Positions 1 to 6,570 of a stretch of 7,864 nt of DNA are shown in pieces. Position numbers and translations under genes: made by a program. A model generated the notes under the pieces. It was given only the letters and a program-made list of their open reading frames with translations. It did not search any database and had not been told where the DNA came from. This DNA comes from CAYLZO01 sp964387775 (lineage in GTDB: Bacteria; Chloroflexota; Anaerolineae; JAAYZQ01): positions 1-7,864 of the forward strand of contig CAYLZO010000238.1 of assembly GCA_964387775.1 (NCBI GenBank), read 5' to 3'. Every line of letters starts with the position of its first letter. The stretch's first letter is position 1.

Positions 1-3000
1 CGCTCACGTTCAGGGTGGCGATTTGGGAGTGTCGCTCGCCGGGAGCCAGGGATATTGGAGATTGGATATTGGAGATGGAGGCGGTGCTCAATGGTGTTGT
101 CGCCGTGATGGGGAAGGTGCCGGCGGCGTTGCCCACGTTTTCCATCGAAATCGTCAAATCGGCGCTGCTGTCCGCGGCCAGGTAGAGGGTGTCCAGCGCG
201 AGGGTCAGGTAGTTGAAGGGCTGGGAGGGCATGGCGAACGTGGCGCCGTCGCTGGCCGTCAGCGAGGGATCGTCGGCGGCGGTGGCGGTGACGTTGACGG
301 GATGGGAGGTGCCCGGCGCTGGCAGGGTGCCGGGCGGCGGCGCGACGTAGAGGCCGACGCGGGCCGTCGCCCCGGCGGGCAGGGCGACGCCGGTTGCCGC
401 TTGCCGCAGCCCGTCGAGCACGACCCAGCCGGCGGGCGGGCCGCCGACGCTCAGGTCGAAGGTGTGGTCTGTGGTGGAGCGGTTGGTCAGCTCGACGACG
501 TAGGCGGTGCCGTCGATCTCGGCCTCGCCGTCGTTGGTCTGGTTGCTGACGGCGGCGACCCGGGCCGGGCCCATGGGCACGGTGACGTCCGGCTCGGGGT
601 TGAGGACCAGCGACACTGCCTCCTGGGCGTTGACGGTCACGGCGTGCTGGGCCGTGGCGACCAGCTCGAGGTAGAGGCTCGACTGGGCGGCGAGCTGGAC
701 GGGGTACGTGCCGGGCGCGACGCCGACCGCCGGCAGAACGGTGACGGCGCCGGTTTCGTCCACGGTCACGTCCCAGCCGTCGGGGCCGTAGGCCATGATG
801 ACAAAGTCGTCGTCAAAATTGCTCGACACGTCGGCCTGGAAATTCACCGGCGCGTCGGGCGGCGTGCTGGAAGTGGGCGGGTTGGCCGACAGGCTAAAGA
901 CGGGGGTGCCGGGTGGCTGATCGGCGGCCACGGGCACGGTCGCCCGGCCTACAGCCCCGGCCTCGCTCGCGGGGTCGTAGGCGAAAATCATCTCCGGCAG
1001 GGGGATCGGCCTGTTGGGCAGGCCGGCCAGGAAGAATTGCTCGACGCCGCAGTTGTCCACGGGGCAGAGGTGGGCGGGCTGGTAGCGCCAGGTCGACGCC
1101 GGGCTCGCCAGGGGGACGCTGAGGGCACCGCCGGCGGCCTCCTCCCACTCGCGCAGCAGCCGTTCAAACTTTTCGCGCAGGCCCTTGCCGATTTGGGTGA
1201 TAAACTGGATCACGGTTCCCGGATCGGTGCTGGTGGCCTGGTGCACGCCAAAGATCAACAACTCTTCAAAGAGCTTGTAGGGGATGGCCGAGGAATGCAA
1301 GCCGTTGTCCATCACGCTGACGGTCTCGCCCGTCTGGGGGTCGATCTCCCACCAGCCGAACAGGTCCTGGCCGTCGATGCTGACCGGGGCGGTGGGGATC
1401 AGGACGCTTTTGCCCTCACCCAGGGCGGTCGCGACGAGGGCCTGGGCCCGGGCCGAAAAGGGGTAGACGTCGAGCAGGTAGGACTCGGCGGGCGAGATCA
1501 ACACCGGGTCGATGCCCTGGGCTTCCATCTCGTCGAACACGCGGGCGGTCGTGATGGCGGGCACGCCGTAAAAGTCTTCGAGGGCCTGGCCCTCCAGGTC
1601 GGACTCGGCCAAACCCTTGACCCACTGGGCGGTCAGGGCGGCGGCGCGGGCCTGGCCGGGGTAGACGACGTCGTTGGTGGTGGTGCGCCGCAAGTCGACG
1701 GTGGGCGTCATGACGCCCGCCGGGTCGCCGACGGAGGAAATGGTAAAGACGCGGGGCGCGGCGTAGTAGAGTTTCGTGCGCAAGCCCGTCTCGATCTGGG
1801 CCGCTGTCCGATCCGCCGCCCAGGCAAAATCGAGCCCGATGCCGGTCAGCAGGAACTCGTTGGCGAGCAGGGCCTTGGTATTGGCCTGCTGGTACACGGC
1901 AGTGTCTTCGGGAGAGAGGTTCTCGCCCGGCGGGGTGGAGGCCGCGATGTCCACCAGGAGGTCGCCATAGCGGCCCAGCTCTACCACGTTGGGCAGCACG
2001 TTCATCCGCTGCCGCTGGTAGACCCAGTCGGGGACATAGTTGGGCAGGACCCAGTTGACGTAGAGGTCCTCGCGCAGGGCAAAGGGCGGGGTGTCGAGCC
2101 CGACGTTGAGCTGGGGCGTGCCACCCTGGAGCCGCACGTCGGCGCCGATCAGGTCTTTGATGGTGCGGACAAAGGTCTCGACGTTGCCGTCGGGATCGCT
2201 GATTTCGTATTCGAGCCACTCGGCCGTCGTAAAGTGGGAGCTGAGGGGAAAGTTGCTCAGGAAATCCTGGAGGGGGTCGCCCTGCACGGCGAGGCCGTTC
2301 TCCTGGATGGAGAAAAAGGGCGTGAAGGTGTGGATCACGTTGGTGTAGATGCCGCCCTGCACTTCAGAGACAACCAGGTGGCTAAAGGTGAGCCGCTTGC
2401 TGGCGAGCTGCGCTGTGGCAAAGGTGGCTTCGAGGGGGTAGAGGGTGGTCAGGTTCGTGCCGCCGACGGGGAAGGCGTTGTACTGCTCCACCTTCAGGCG
2501 CACGGTGATGGTGTGGCGCAGGTTGCCGGGCAGCTCGGCGATGCGGTCGTCCGCGCCGGGCGTGGCGAAGGATTGGCCGACGGCCGCGCCCGCGAAGCTG
2601 GGGTCGAGGTCGATCCAGCCGCTGCCGGGCAGGTAGGCTTCCACCCACCAGTGGTCGGCGGCCAGGGCGATGAGGGCCGGGTCGTTGACGGGATCGGCCA
2701 CGTCGGTGCCGGCGGGCAAATACCCCGCCTGTCCCGGAGACGCCGGGAACATGCCGGCCAGCAGGGTCTGGGCGTCGGCGGTGCTCAACGTGCCGTGGCG
2801 GTAGCGGGCCGGCACCCCGGCGCCGCGCAGCAGGGCGACGAGCAAGCTGGCCTGGTCGGCCGAGTTGCCGGCCGCGCCCCACAGGGTGCCGCGCGTGCCC
2901 CGCAGCGAGCCCTCGTAGGGCTCGTAGGCCAGGGCGCGCACGTACTCGAAGGCGGCGACCGGGTCCTGTTGAAAGCCGGCGGCAATCCAGAGCGTGTCGG

Positions 3001-3703
3001 CGTCGAGGGAATCGGCGTCGGGCGTGGGGGCGGTGAAGGCGGGGTCGATCCCGCCGGGGATGAGGACCACCGGCCGCGCCGAGGCGCCCACCGGGTCGCC
3101 CCAGCGGCTGGCCGAGACTGAGGCGCCGCCGTCCAGGTCCACGAAATCGCCCCCGGCGGCCGGGGTCTGGACCGACAGGGTGATCGTCGCCGAGGCCTGG
3201 GGCGGCAGGTCGGGCAGGCTCCAGGTGAGGGTCGAGCCGGTCTGCGTCGGGCTGCCCGTGGCGGCCAGCAGCGTCGTGCCGGGCGTCAACGTGTCCTCGA
3301 CGGCCAGGTCGCGCAGGGTGTTGGCGTCGTCGGTCAGGACAAAGGTGGCCAGGATGTCGACCGTGTCGGTCACGGTGGCGCCGGCGGGGACGTCGGGCAC
3401 GAGGGTGGGCGGCAGGTTGTTGGTCACGGTCAGGGTGATGAGCGTCGTGCCGGCCACGTAGCTCGACTGGGCGCGGGAGACGGAGAGGGGCTGGCTCAGC
3501 ACGTCGGGCTCGGTGGCGCCGGCCGGGGACAGTGGTGACGCATCGCGGACGGGGGGCTGCGCCTGGGCCAGAATGGGAGTTGCTGCGGCGCGTGAATCGG
3601 ATAAGGCTGGGGTGAGTCCGCTGGCTGGTAAAGGAAGGAGCAAAAAGACAAGGCTGACGTTCAAGAGAATCGCCAGGATAGAACTTTGCGTGTTCATTTT
3701 CAT
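1..3703 (-). CDS. Large secreted protein with DUF11-like and transglutaminase-like domains, partial (C-terminus off the left edge)
   Basis: This open frame of 1234 codons has no stop and continues beyond base 1. The start is the ATG at 3703-3701, with AGGAGAG seven bases upstream; an in-frame ATG at 3697 is an alternative. Residues 1-29 form a signal peptide (MKMN, a hydrophobic run, then LPASG), so the product is probably exported. Residues about 70-180 resemble a DUF11/CARDB-like beta domain (VEDTLTPGTTLLAATG, then LTWSLPDLPP). Residues about 240-375 form a transglutaminase-like core: GNSADQASLLVALLRGAGVPARY at 279-301 and HWWVEAYLPGSGWIDLDPS from 351. His351 and Asp367 are in place with normal spacing, but the catalytic Cys position is Ser281, so classical thiol activity is doubtful. 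Later parts hold a charged helix (about 841-857), a C-x4-C pair (Cys880, Cys885) and Ig-like, Thr/Pro-rich beta segments. The gene has its own promoter after a 432-base gap. The fold is fairly sure; the function is unknown, perhaps a surface or cell-wall-associated structural or binding role. Confidence 0.85.
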   Translation of the reverse strand, partial: MKMNTQSSILAILLNVSLVFLLLPLPASGLTPALSDSRAAATPILAQAQPPVRDASPLSPAGATEPDVLSQPLSVSRAQSSYVAGTTLITLTVTNNLPPTLVPDVPAGATVTDTVDILATFVLTDDANTLRDLAVEDTLTPGTTLLAATGSPTQTGSTLTWSLPDLPPQASATITLSVQTPAAGGDFVDLDGGASVSASRWGDPVGASARPVVLIPGGIDPAFTAPTPDADSLDADTLWIAAGFQQDPVAAFEYVRALAYEPYEGSLRGTRGTLWGAAGNSADQASLLVALLRGAGVPARYRHGTLSTADAQTLLAGMFPASPGQAGYLPAGTDVADPVNDPALIALAADHWWVEAYLPGSGWIDLDPSFAGAAVGQSFATPGADDRIAELPGNLRHTITVRLKVEQYNAFPVGGTNLTTLYPLEATFATAQLASKRLTFSHLVVSEVQGGIYTNVIHTFTPFFSIQENGLAVQGDPLQDFLSNFPLSSHFTTAEWLEYEISDPDGNVETFVRTIKDLIGADVRLQGGTPQLNVGLDTPPFALREDLYVNWVLPNYVPDWVYQRQRMNVLPNVVELGRYGDLLVDIAASTPPGENLSPEDTAVYQQANTKALLANEFLLTGIGLDFAWAADRTAAQIETGLRTKLYYAAPRVFTISSVGDPAGVMTPTVDLRRTTTNDVVYPGQARAAALTAQWVKGLAESDLEGQALEDFYGVPAITTARVFDEMEAQGIDPVLISPAESYLLDVYPFSARAQALVATALGEGKSVLIPTAPVSIDGQDLFGWWEIDPQTGETVSVMDNGLHSSAIPYKLFEELLIFGVHQATSTDPGTVIQFITQIGKGLREKFERLLREWEEAAGGALSVPLASPASTWRYQPAHLCPVDNCGVEQFFLAGLPNRPIPLPEMIFAYDPASEAGAVGRATVPVAADQPPGTPVFSLSANPPTSSTPPDAPVNFQADVSSNFDDDFVIMAYGPDGWDVTVDETGAVTVLPAVGVAPGTYPVQLAAQSSLYLELVATAQHAVTVNAQEAVSLVLNPEPDVTVPMGPARVAAVSNQTNDGEAEIDGTAYVVELTNRSTTDHTFDLSVGGPPAGWVVLDGLRQAATGVALPAGATARVGLYVAPPPGTLPAPGTSHPVNVTATAADDPSLTASDGATFAMPSQPFNYLTLALDTLYLAADSSADLTISMENVGNAAGTFPITATTPLSTASISNIQSPISLAPGERHSQIATLNVS
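50..76. repeat. Tandem GGATATTGGAGAT repeat inside the coding sequence
   Basis: The 13-mer GGATATTGGAGAT occurs at 50-62 and again at 64-76, a period of 14 bases. It lies within the large secreted-protein gene, where the minus strand reads it as residues 1209-1218 (SISNIQSPIS). The local sequence is AT-rich compared with the surrounding gene. The inner 12-mer ATTGGATATTGG (61-72) recurs exactly at 7811-7822, next to the lhgO -10 box. This suggests a short dispersed repeat that has entered a coding region without breaking the frame. Confidence 0.6.
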
Positions 3704-3812
3704 ATTCAAGCTCTCCTATGGTTGTGAGTCTTAAGGGTGGTAGAAAGCGGGGCGGAATCTGCACCCTAGCAGACGAGGCTGCCGCTGCCCTGACACAATT
3801 AGATCAGCTTCC

Positions 3813-3840
3813 ATTCTACCCTATTCTCTCGCAAAGTCAA
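3813..3840 (-). promoter_or_regulatory. Sigma70-like promoter for the large secreted-protein gene
   Basis: On the minus strand a TTGACT -35 box (3840-3835) and a TAGAAT -10 box (3818-3813) are separated by 16 bases. Each differs from the consensus by one base. An AT-rich tract lies directly upstream and could act as an UP element. Transcription would begin near 3806, giving a leader of about 100 bases before the ATG at 3703. No experimental evidence is visible; the call rests on box quality, spacing and position. Confidence 0.6.
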
Positions 3841-3870
3841 GTTAAGATTATATTAATTATCTTAATTGAC
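3836..3870. promoter_or_regulatory. AT-rich dyad overlapping the -35 box, candidate operator or UP element
   Basis: The arms are GTCAA (3836-3840) plus TTAAGAT (3842-3848) and ATCTTAA (3859-3865) plus TTGAC (3866-3870). They pair perfectly apart from one unpaired G at 3841, around a 10-base AT centre. The left arm contains five of the six bases of the -35 element of the promoter for the secreted-protein gene. A dimeric regulator bound here would block or contact RNA polymerase. It could equally be an UP element whose symmetry is incidental. Confidence 0.45.
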
Positions 3871-4024
3871 CTGTCAGACGTCCGCGGGAGAGGATCTGGA
3901 CACGCCAGGGTGTGCTAACCCGGACTGAGCGTCGGGGGCAGGTGGCTTCTCTTTTGTCCTTCAATCGGGTTCGATAGTGCTGGAGGTCCTACGATACGCG
4001 GGAGTGGGGTGGACGATTGCCTAC

Positions 4025-4090
4025 ACCACGGAGCCACGGAGGGCACAGAAAATCTGATGGCTCTGCTTACACCCTCCGTGGCTCTGTGGT
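4025..4090. repeat. Inverted repeat of CCACGGAG type, 19-base arms
   Basis: ACCACGGAGCCACGGAGGG at 4025-4043 is the reverse complement of 4072-4090 except at one position (18 of 19), where a G-T wobble pair would form in one transcript orientation. The loop is 28 bases and contains a small self-complementary CAGA-AAA-TCTG. Each arm is internally repetitive, with CCACGGAG twice in the left arm. It sits downstream of icd, so it could end or protect the icd transcript, but no T-run follows it on the minus strand. The form suggests a dispersed intergenic palindrome rather than a classical terminator. Confidence 0.65.
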
Positions 4091-4091
4091 T

Positions 4092-4112
4092 CTGCTGAGT
4101 GTTTTTCAGCAG
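4092..4112 (-). other. Small hairpin just downstream of icd
   Basis: CTGCTGA (4092-4098) and TCAGCAG (4106-4112) form a perfect 7-base stem with a 7-base loop, starting 23 bases after the icd stop codon in the direction of transcription. The A-run on the minus strand lies in the loop and no T-tract follows, so this is not a standard intrinsic terminator. Together with the adjacent larger inverted repeat it may shape the 3' end of the gltA-icd message. Confidence 0.4.
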
Positions 4113-4135
4113 CTCCTTGGAGTTGACCGGTGGCG

Positions 4136-5167
4136 CTACTCCATCGCCTCGACGATGGCGTCGGCCATGGCCTGGGTGCCCACGGCCGTCGGGTCGTCGC
4201 GCGTGGGCTTGAGGTCGTAGGTGACGTTTTCGCCCGCCGCAACGACGGCCCGCACGGCGGCTTCCACCCGCTCGGCGGCCTCGGTCTCGCCCAGGTGGCG
4301 CAGCATCAGCACGCCGCTCAGGATGGTGGCCGTGGGATTGACCTTGTCCTGGCCCGCGTACTTGGGCGCCGAGCCGTGGACCGGCTCGAACACGGCCAGC
4401 TCGTCGCCGAGGTTGGCCCCCGGCGCCACCCCCAGCCCGCCAACCAGTCCCGAGGCCAGGTCGCTGATAATGTCGCCAAAAAGGTTGGGGCAGACGAGCA
4501 CGTCGTACTCGTGGGGCCGCTGGACGAGCTGCATGGCCATGTTGTCCACGATGCGGTCGTTGAACTCGACGTCGGGATAGTTCTCCGCCACCTCGCGGGC
4601 GACCTTGAGGTAGAGCCCGTCGGTGGCTTTGAGGATGTTGGCCTTGTGCACGGCCGTCACCCGGCGGCGGTTATGGGACCGGGCGTACTCGAAGGCAAAG
4701 CGCACCACGCGCTCGCTGCCCCGCCGGGTGATGATGCGGATCGACTCGGCGGCCTGGTCGGGGATGACATCGTGCTCGATGCCGGCGTACAGCCCCTCGG
4801 TGTTCTCGCGGACGACGACCAGGTCCACGTTCTCATAGGGGGTGCCGGCGCCTTTCATCCAGCGGGCGGGGCGCACGTTGGCATAGAGGTCCAGCGCCTT
4901 GCGGATGGCGACGTTGACGCTGCGAAAGCCGCTGCCCACCGGCGTGGTGATGGGGCCTTTGAGGGCCACCCGGTTGGCCCGGATCGAGTCCAGGACCTGG
5001 TCGGGCAGGGGCGTGCCGCGCCCTCTGGGCGTCTCCATGACGTCGGCGCCGGCTTCCTGCACGTCCCAGTCAAAGGCGACGCCGGTGGCTTCCAGCACGC
5101 GGCGCGTCGCCTCGACCAGCTCCGGGCCGGTGCCGTCGCCGGGGATGAGGGTGATGCGATGTGACAT
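4136..5167 (-). CDS. icd: Isocitrate dehydrogenase, short form (343 residues)
   Basis: This enzyme of the isocitrate/isopropylmalate dehydrogenase family probably decarboxylates isocitrate to 2-oxoglutarate in the TCA cycle. Substrate-site residues are visible: SVN at 83-85, Arg89, LDLYANVRP at 92-100 with Arg99, Arg120, Tyr127, Lys175 in VHKAN, and metal ligands Asp208, Asp232 and Asp236. The SxN motif and GFRSVNVAIRK favour isocitrate over isopropylmalate. The cofactor region reads HGSAPKYAGQDKVNP; Lys269, Tyr270, Val276 and Tyr317 match the E. coli NADP-binding set Lys344, Tyr345, Val351 and Tyr391, while the Arg395 position looks like Pro. NADP is therefore likely but not certain. The open frame extends upstream to 5575, but the family N-terminus MSHRITLIPGDGTGPE and AGGAG nine bases before it fix the start at 5167. 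It follows gltA by 26 bases, so the two are probably cotranscribed. Homoisocitrate or tartrate dehydrogenase are less likely alternatives. Confidence 0.9.
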   Translation of the reverse strand: MSHRITLIPGDGTGPELVEATRRVLEATGVAFDWDVQEAGADVMETPRGRGTPLPDQVLDSIRANRVALKGPITTPVGSGFRSVNVAIRKALDLYANVRPARWMKGAGTPYENVDLVVVRENTEGLYAGIEHDVIPDQAAESIRIITRRGSERVVRFAFEYARSHNRRRVTAVHKANILKATDGLYLKVAREVAENYPDVEFNDRIVDNMAMQLVQRPHEYDVLVCPNLFGDIISDLASGLVGGLGVAPGANLGDELAVFEPVHGSAPKYAGQDKVNPTATILSGVLMLRHLGETEAAERVEAAVRAVVAAGENVTYDLKPTRDDPTAVGTQAMADAIVEAME

Positions 5168-5176
5168 AAGTTTCTT

Positions 5177-5181
5177 CTCCT
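5177..5181 (-). promoter_or_regulatory. Ribosome binding site that fixes the icd start
   Basis: AGGAG on the minus strand lies nine bases before the ATG at 5167. The icd frame stays open for 136 codons further upstream, inside gltA and in a different frame, so this site together with the family-typical N-terminus decides the start. The site falls between the gltA stop and icd, consistent with translation of a shared message. Confidence 0.65.
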
Positions 5182-5193
5182 GTGAGTGCGTGC

Positions 5194-6450
5194 TTACGCC
5201 GTCGCCGGCCAGAAGCGGGGCGGCACCTCCAGCGCGGCGGGGCAGTTGGCTGGCTGGCCGGCCACACACTGGGCATCGGGCTGGGCCTCGACCAGCGCCT
5301 CGCGCCGGACCATCTCGGTCCAGTCCACGTCTCGCGGCCCGGCATAGTGGGCCCGGGGCCGGATCAGGCGGTTGTCCCGCTGCTGCTCCAGCACGTGGGC
5401 CGTCCAGCCGGCGATGCGGGCGATGGCAAACATGGGCACGAACTGATCGACCGGGATGTCCAGCGCGTAGAGCAGCGGCGCGGTGTAAAAGTCCACGTTG
5501 GTAAAGATGCGCCGCTCCTGGAAGAAGGGATGGTTCAAGACGCGCTCCTCCAGCCGAGCGGCGATATCGTACCACAGGGTGTTGCCCGTGCCCTCGGCGG
5601 CCTGGCGGGCCAGCTTACGCAGGATGACGGCGCGCGGGTCCTGGGCCTTGTAGACGCGGTGGCCAAAGCCAAAGAGTCGCTCCTTGGCCGCCATCTTGGC
5701 CTCGAACCAGGCGTCTACGTCTTCCACGCGGCCGATCTCCAGGATCTGCTCCATCGACGCCTGGCTGGCGCCGCCGTGCAGCGGCCCTTTGAGCGTGCCC
5801 AGGGCGGTGACGACGGCCGAATAGACGTCGCCCAGGGTGCTGGCCGTCACCCGCGCCGAAAAGGTCGAGGCGTTCATGCCGTGGTCGGCCAGCAGGACGA
5901 AGTAGGTCTCCAGGGCGTGGGCCGCCTGGGGGTCCGGGTCCTGGCCGCTGAGCATGTAGAGAAAGTTGGCCGCGTGGCCCAGGTCGGCGCGCGGCTCGAT
6001 GGGCGGGCGGTCGCGGCGCAGGCGGTCGAAACTGGCGGCGATGGTCGGCAGCTTGGCCGTCAGGCTCACCGAGCGGCAGAGGGACGAGCCGCCCACTTCT
6101 TCGTGCACGCAGGCCCGGTCGAACATCGACAGGGTCGAGGCCACGGTGCGCAGCGCCTCCATGGGCGTGGCCTGCTCGGGCAGCGAGTGCATGATGCCCC
6201 ACACCGTCTTGGGCAGGCGGCGGTTCTCGCGCAGCCAGTTGGCGAGCATTTCGAGCTCGCCTTCGGCCGGCAGACGCTGGTACCAGAGCAGGAAGGCGGT
6301 CTCTTCGTACGACGCCTGGTCCGCCAGGTCGCCGATCTCGTAGCCGCAGTACCACAACTTGCCCGCCTGGCCGTCGATGGCGCTCAGTTTGGTCTCGGTA
6401 AAGACGACGCCTTCGAGACCTCGTTTGATGTCTATGTCTTGGGTTGGCAT
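5194..6450 (-). CDS. gltA: Citrate synthase
   Basis: This 418-residue protein condenses acetyl-CoA with oxaloacetate to citrate, the entry step of the TCA cycle. The catalytic set is complete: His225 in GPLHGGA, His264 in FGFGHRVY and Asp320 in NVDFYTAPL, equivalent to His274, His320 and Asp375 of the pig enzyme. ADHGMNASTFSAR at 188-200 and the Arg-rich RDNRLIRPRA near 358-367 are further active-site stretches. It belongs to the shorter bacterial type, also found in 2-methylcitrate synthases; icd next door supports citrate synthase. The family normally ends near the W-x-x-M segment (about 377-384), so the last 30-35 residues, with Cys395 and Cys403, are an unusual tail. The ATG at 6450 has GAAGGAG six bases upstream. 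It precedes icd by 26 bases and follows lhgO after a 118-base gap that contains a hairpin; I see no clear promoter in that gap. Confidence 0.93.
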   Translation of the reverse strand: MPTQDIDIKRGLEGVVFTETKLSAIDGQAGKLWYCGYEIGDLADQASYEETAFLLWYQRLPAEGELEMLANWLRENRRLPKTVWGIMHSLPEQATPMEALRTVASTLSMFDRACVHEEVGGSSLCRSVSLTAKLPTIAASFDRLRRDRPPIEPRADLGHAANFLYMLSGQDPDPQAAHALETYFVLLADHGMNASTFSARVTASTLGDVYSAVVTALGTLKGPLHGGASQASMEQILEIGRVEDVDAWFEAKMAAKERLFGFGHRVYKAQDPRAVILRKLARQAAEGTGNTLWYDIAARLEERVLNHPFFQERRIFTNVDFYTAPLLYALDIPVDQFVPMFAIARIAGWTAHVLEQQRDNRLIRPRAHYAGPRDVDWTEMVRREALVEAQPDAQCVAGQPANCPAALEVPPRFWPATA

Positions 6451-6481
6451 GGTTTACTCCTTCGACTATTGTGATTCGTAC

Positions 6482-6570
6482 AGGGAACCAGGTATCAGGG
6501 AATCGGGGAATCGGGTATCAGGTATCAGGAACCAGGTTCCCCGATACCGGATACCCGATTTCCTGGTTTC
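6482..6570. repeat. Long imperfect hairpin of iterated GGTATC/GGAATC/GGAACC words
   Basis: This sequence almost fills the gap between lhgO and gltA. The centre is nested: ATCGGGTATC (6510-6519), GGTATC (6521-6526) and GGAACC (6528-6533) pair with GGTTCC (6535-6540), GATACC (6543-6548) and GATACCCGAT (6550-6559), with only one- or two-base interruptions. Weaker pairing continues outward from GAACCAGG near 6485 to CCTGGTTTC at 6562-6570, touching the lhgO stop codon. The left half repeats the words GGTATCAGG and GGAATCGGG. It may be a dispersed palindromic repeat or an RNA processing or attenuation element between the two genes. Confidence 0.65.

Larger units (their letters stand above)
3704..4135. 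other. 432-base intergenic region between icd and the secreted-protein gene
   Basis: No convincing gene lies here. The short open frames present have no ribosome site, no recognisable residues and no matching codon bias. The icd-proximal side (about 4025-4112) holds a 19-base inverted repeat and a small hairpin. The side near the secreted-protein gene holds an AT-rich dyad (3836-3870) and a sigma70-like promoter (3813-3840). From the predicted transcription start near 3806 a leader of about 100 bases runs to the ATG at 3703; I see no known riboswitch in it. In the stretch 3871-4024 I see nothing recognisable. A GGTTCGA word near 3967 is not part of a tRNA. Confidence 0.7.

Noticed and set aside
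23..3121. A 1032-codon open frame on the plus strand
   Set aside because: It lies antisense to the secreted-protein gene. Its product is Gly/Val/Asp/Arg-rich with no recognisable domain and no ribosome site; third-position G/C bias on the minus strand keeps the opposite frame free of stops.
2382..3764. A 460-codon minus-strand frame starting upstream of the secreted-protein start
   Set aside because: It is out of frame with the signal peptide and the transglutaminase-like core. Its translation is Arg/Pro-rich low-complexity sequence; the real gene uses the neighbouring frame with a Shine-Dalgarno at 3711-3717.
3718..3918. A 66-codon plus-strand frame in the intergenic region
   Set aside because: It overlaps the predicted promoter and leader of the secreted-protein gene, has no ribosome site and no recognisable sequence.
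3961..4000. Possible tRNA T-loop (GGTTCGA)
   Set aside because: The flanking bases do not pair as a T-arm and no acceptor or anticodon stem can be formed around it.
4025..4090. CRISPR-like or intrinsic terminator interpretation of the inverted repeat
   Set aside because: There are only two arms in inverted orientation with no regular spacers, and no T-run follows either arm on the minus strand.
4130..5164. Plus-strand open frame of 344 codons opposite icd
   Set aside because: It is a shadow of icd. The minus strand shows all dehydrogenase motifs in order, and the plus product has none.
5168..5575. N-terminal extension of icd up to 5575
   Set aside because: The extra 136 residues overlap gltA in another frame and have no family similarity. 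The standard N-terminus and a ribosome site place the start at 5167.
5182..6474. Plus-strand open frame of 430 codons opposite gltA
   Set aside because: It is a shadow of citrate synthase, whose catalytic His, His and Asp motifs are all on the minus strand.
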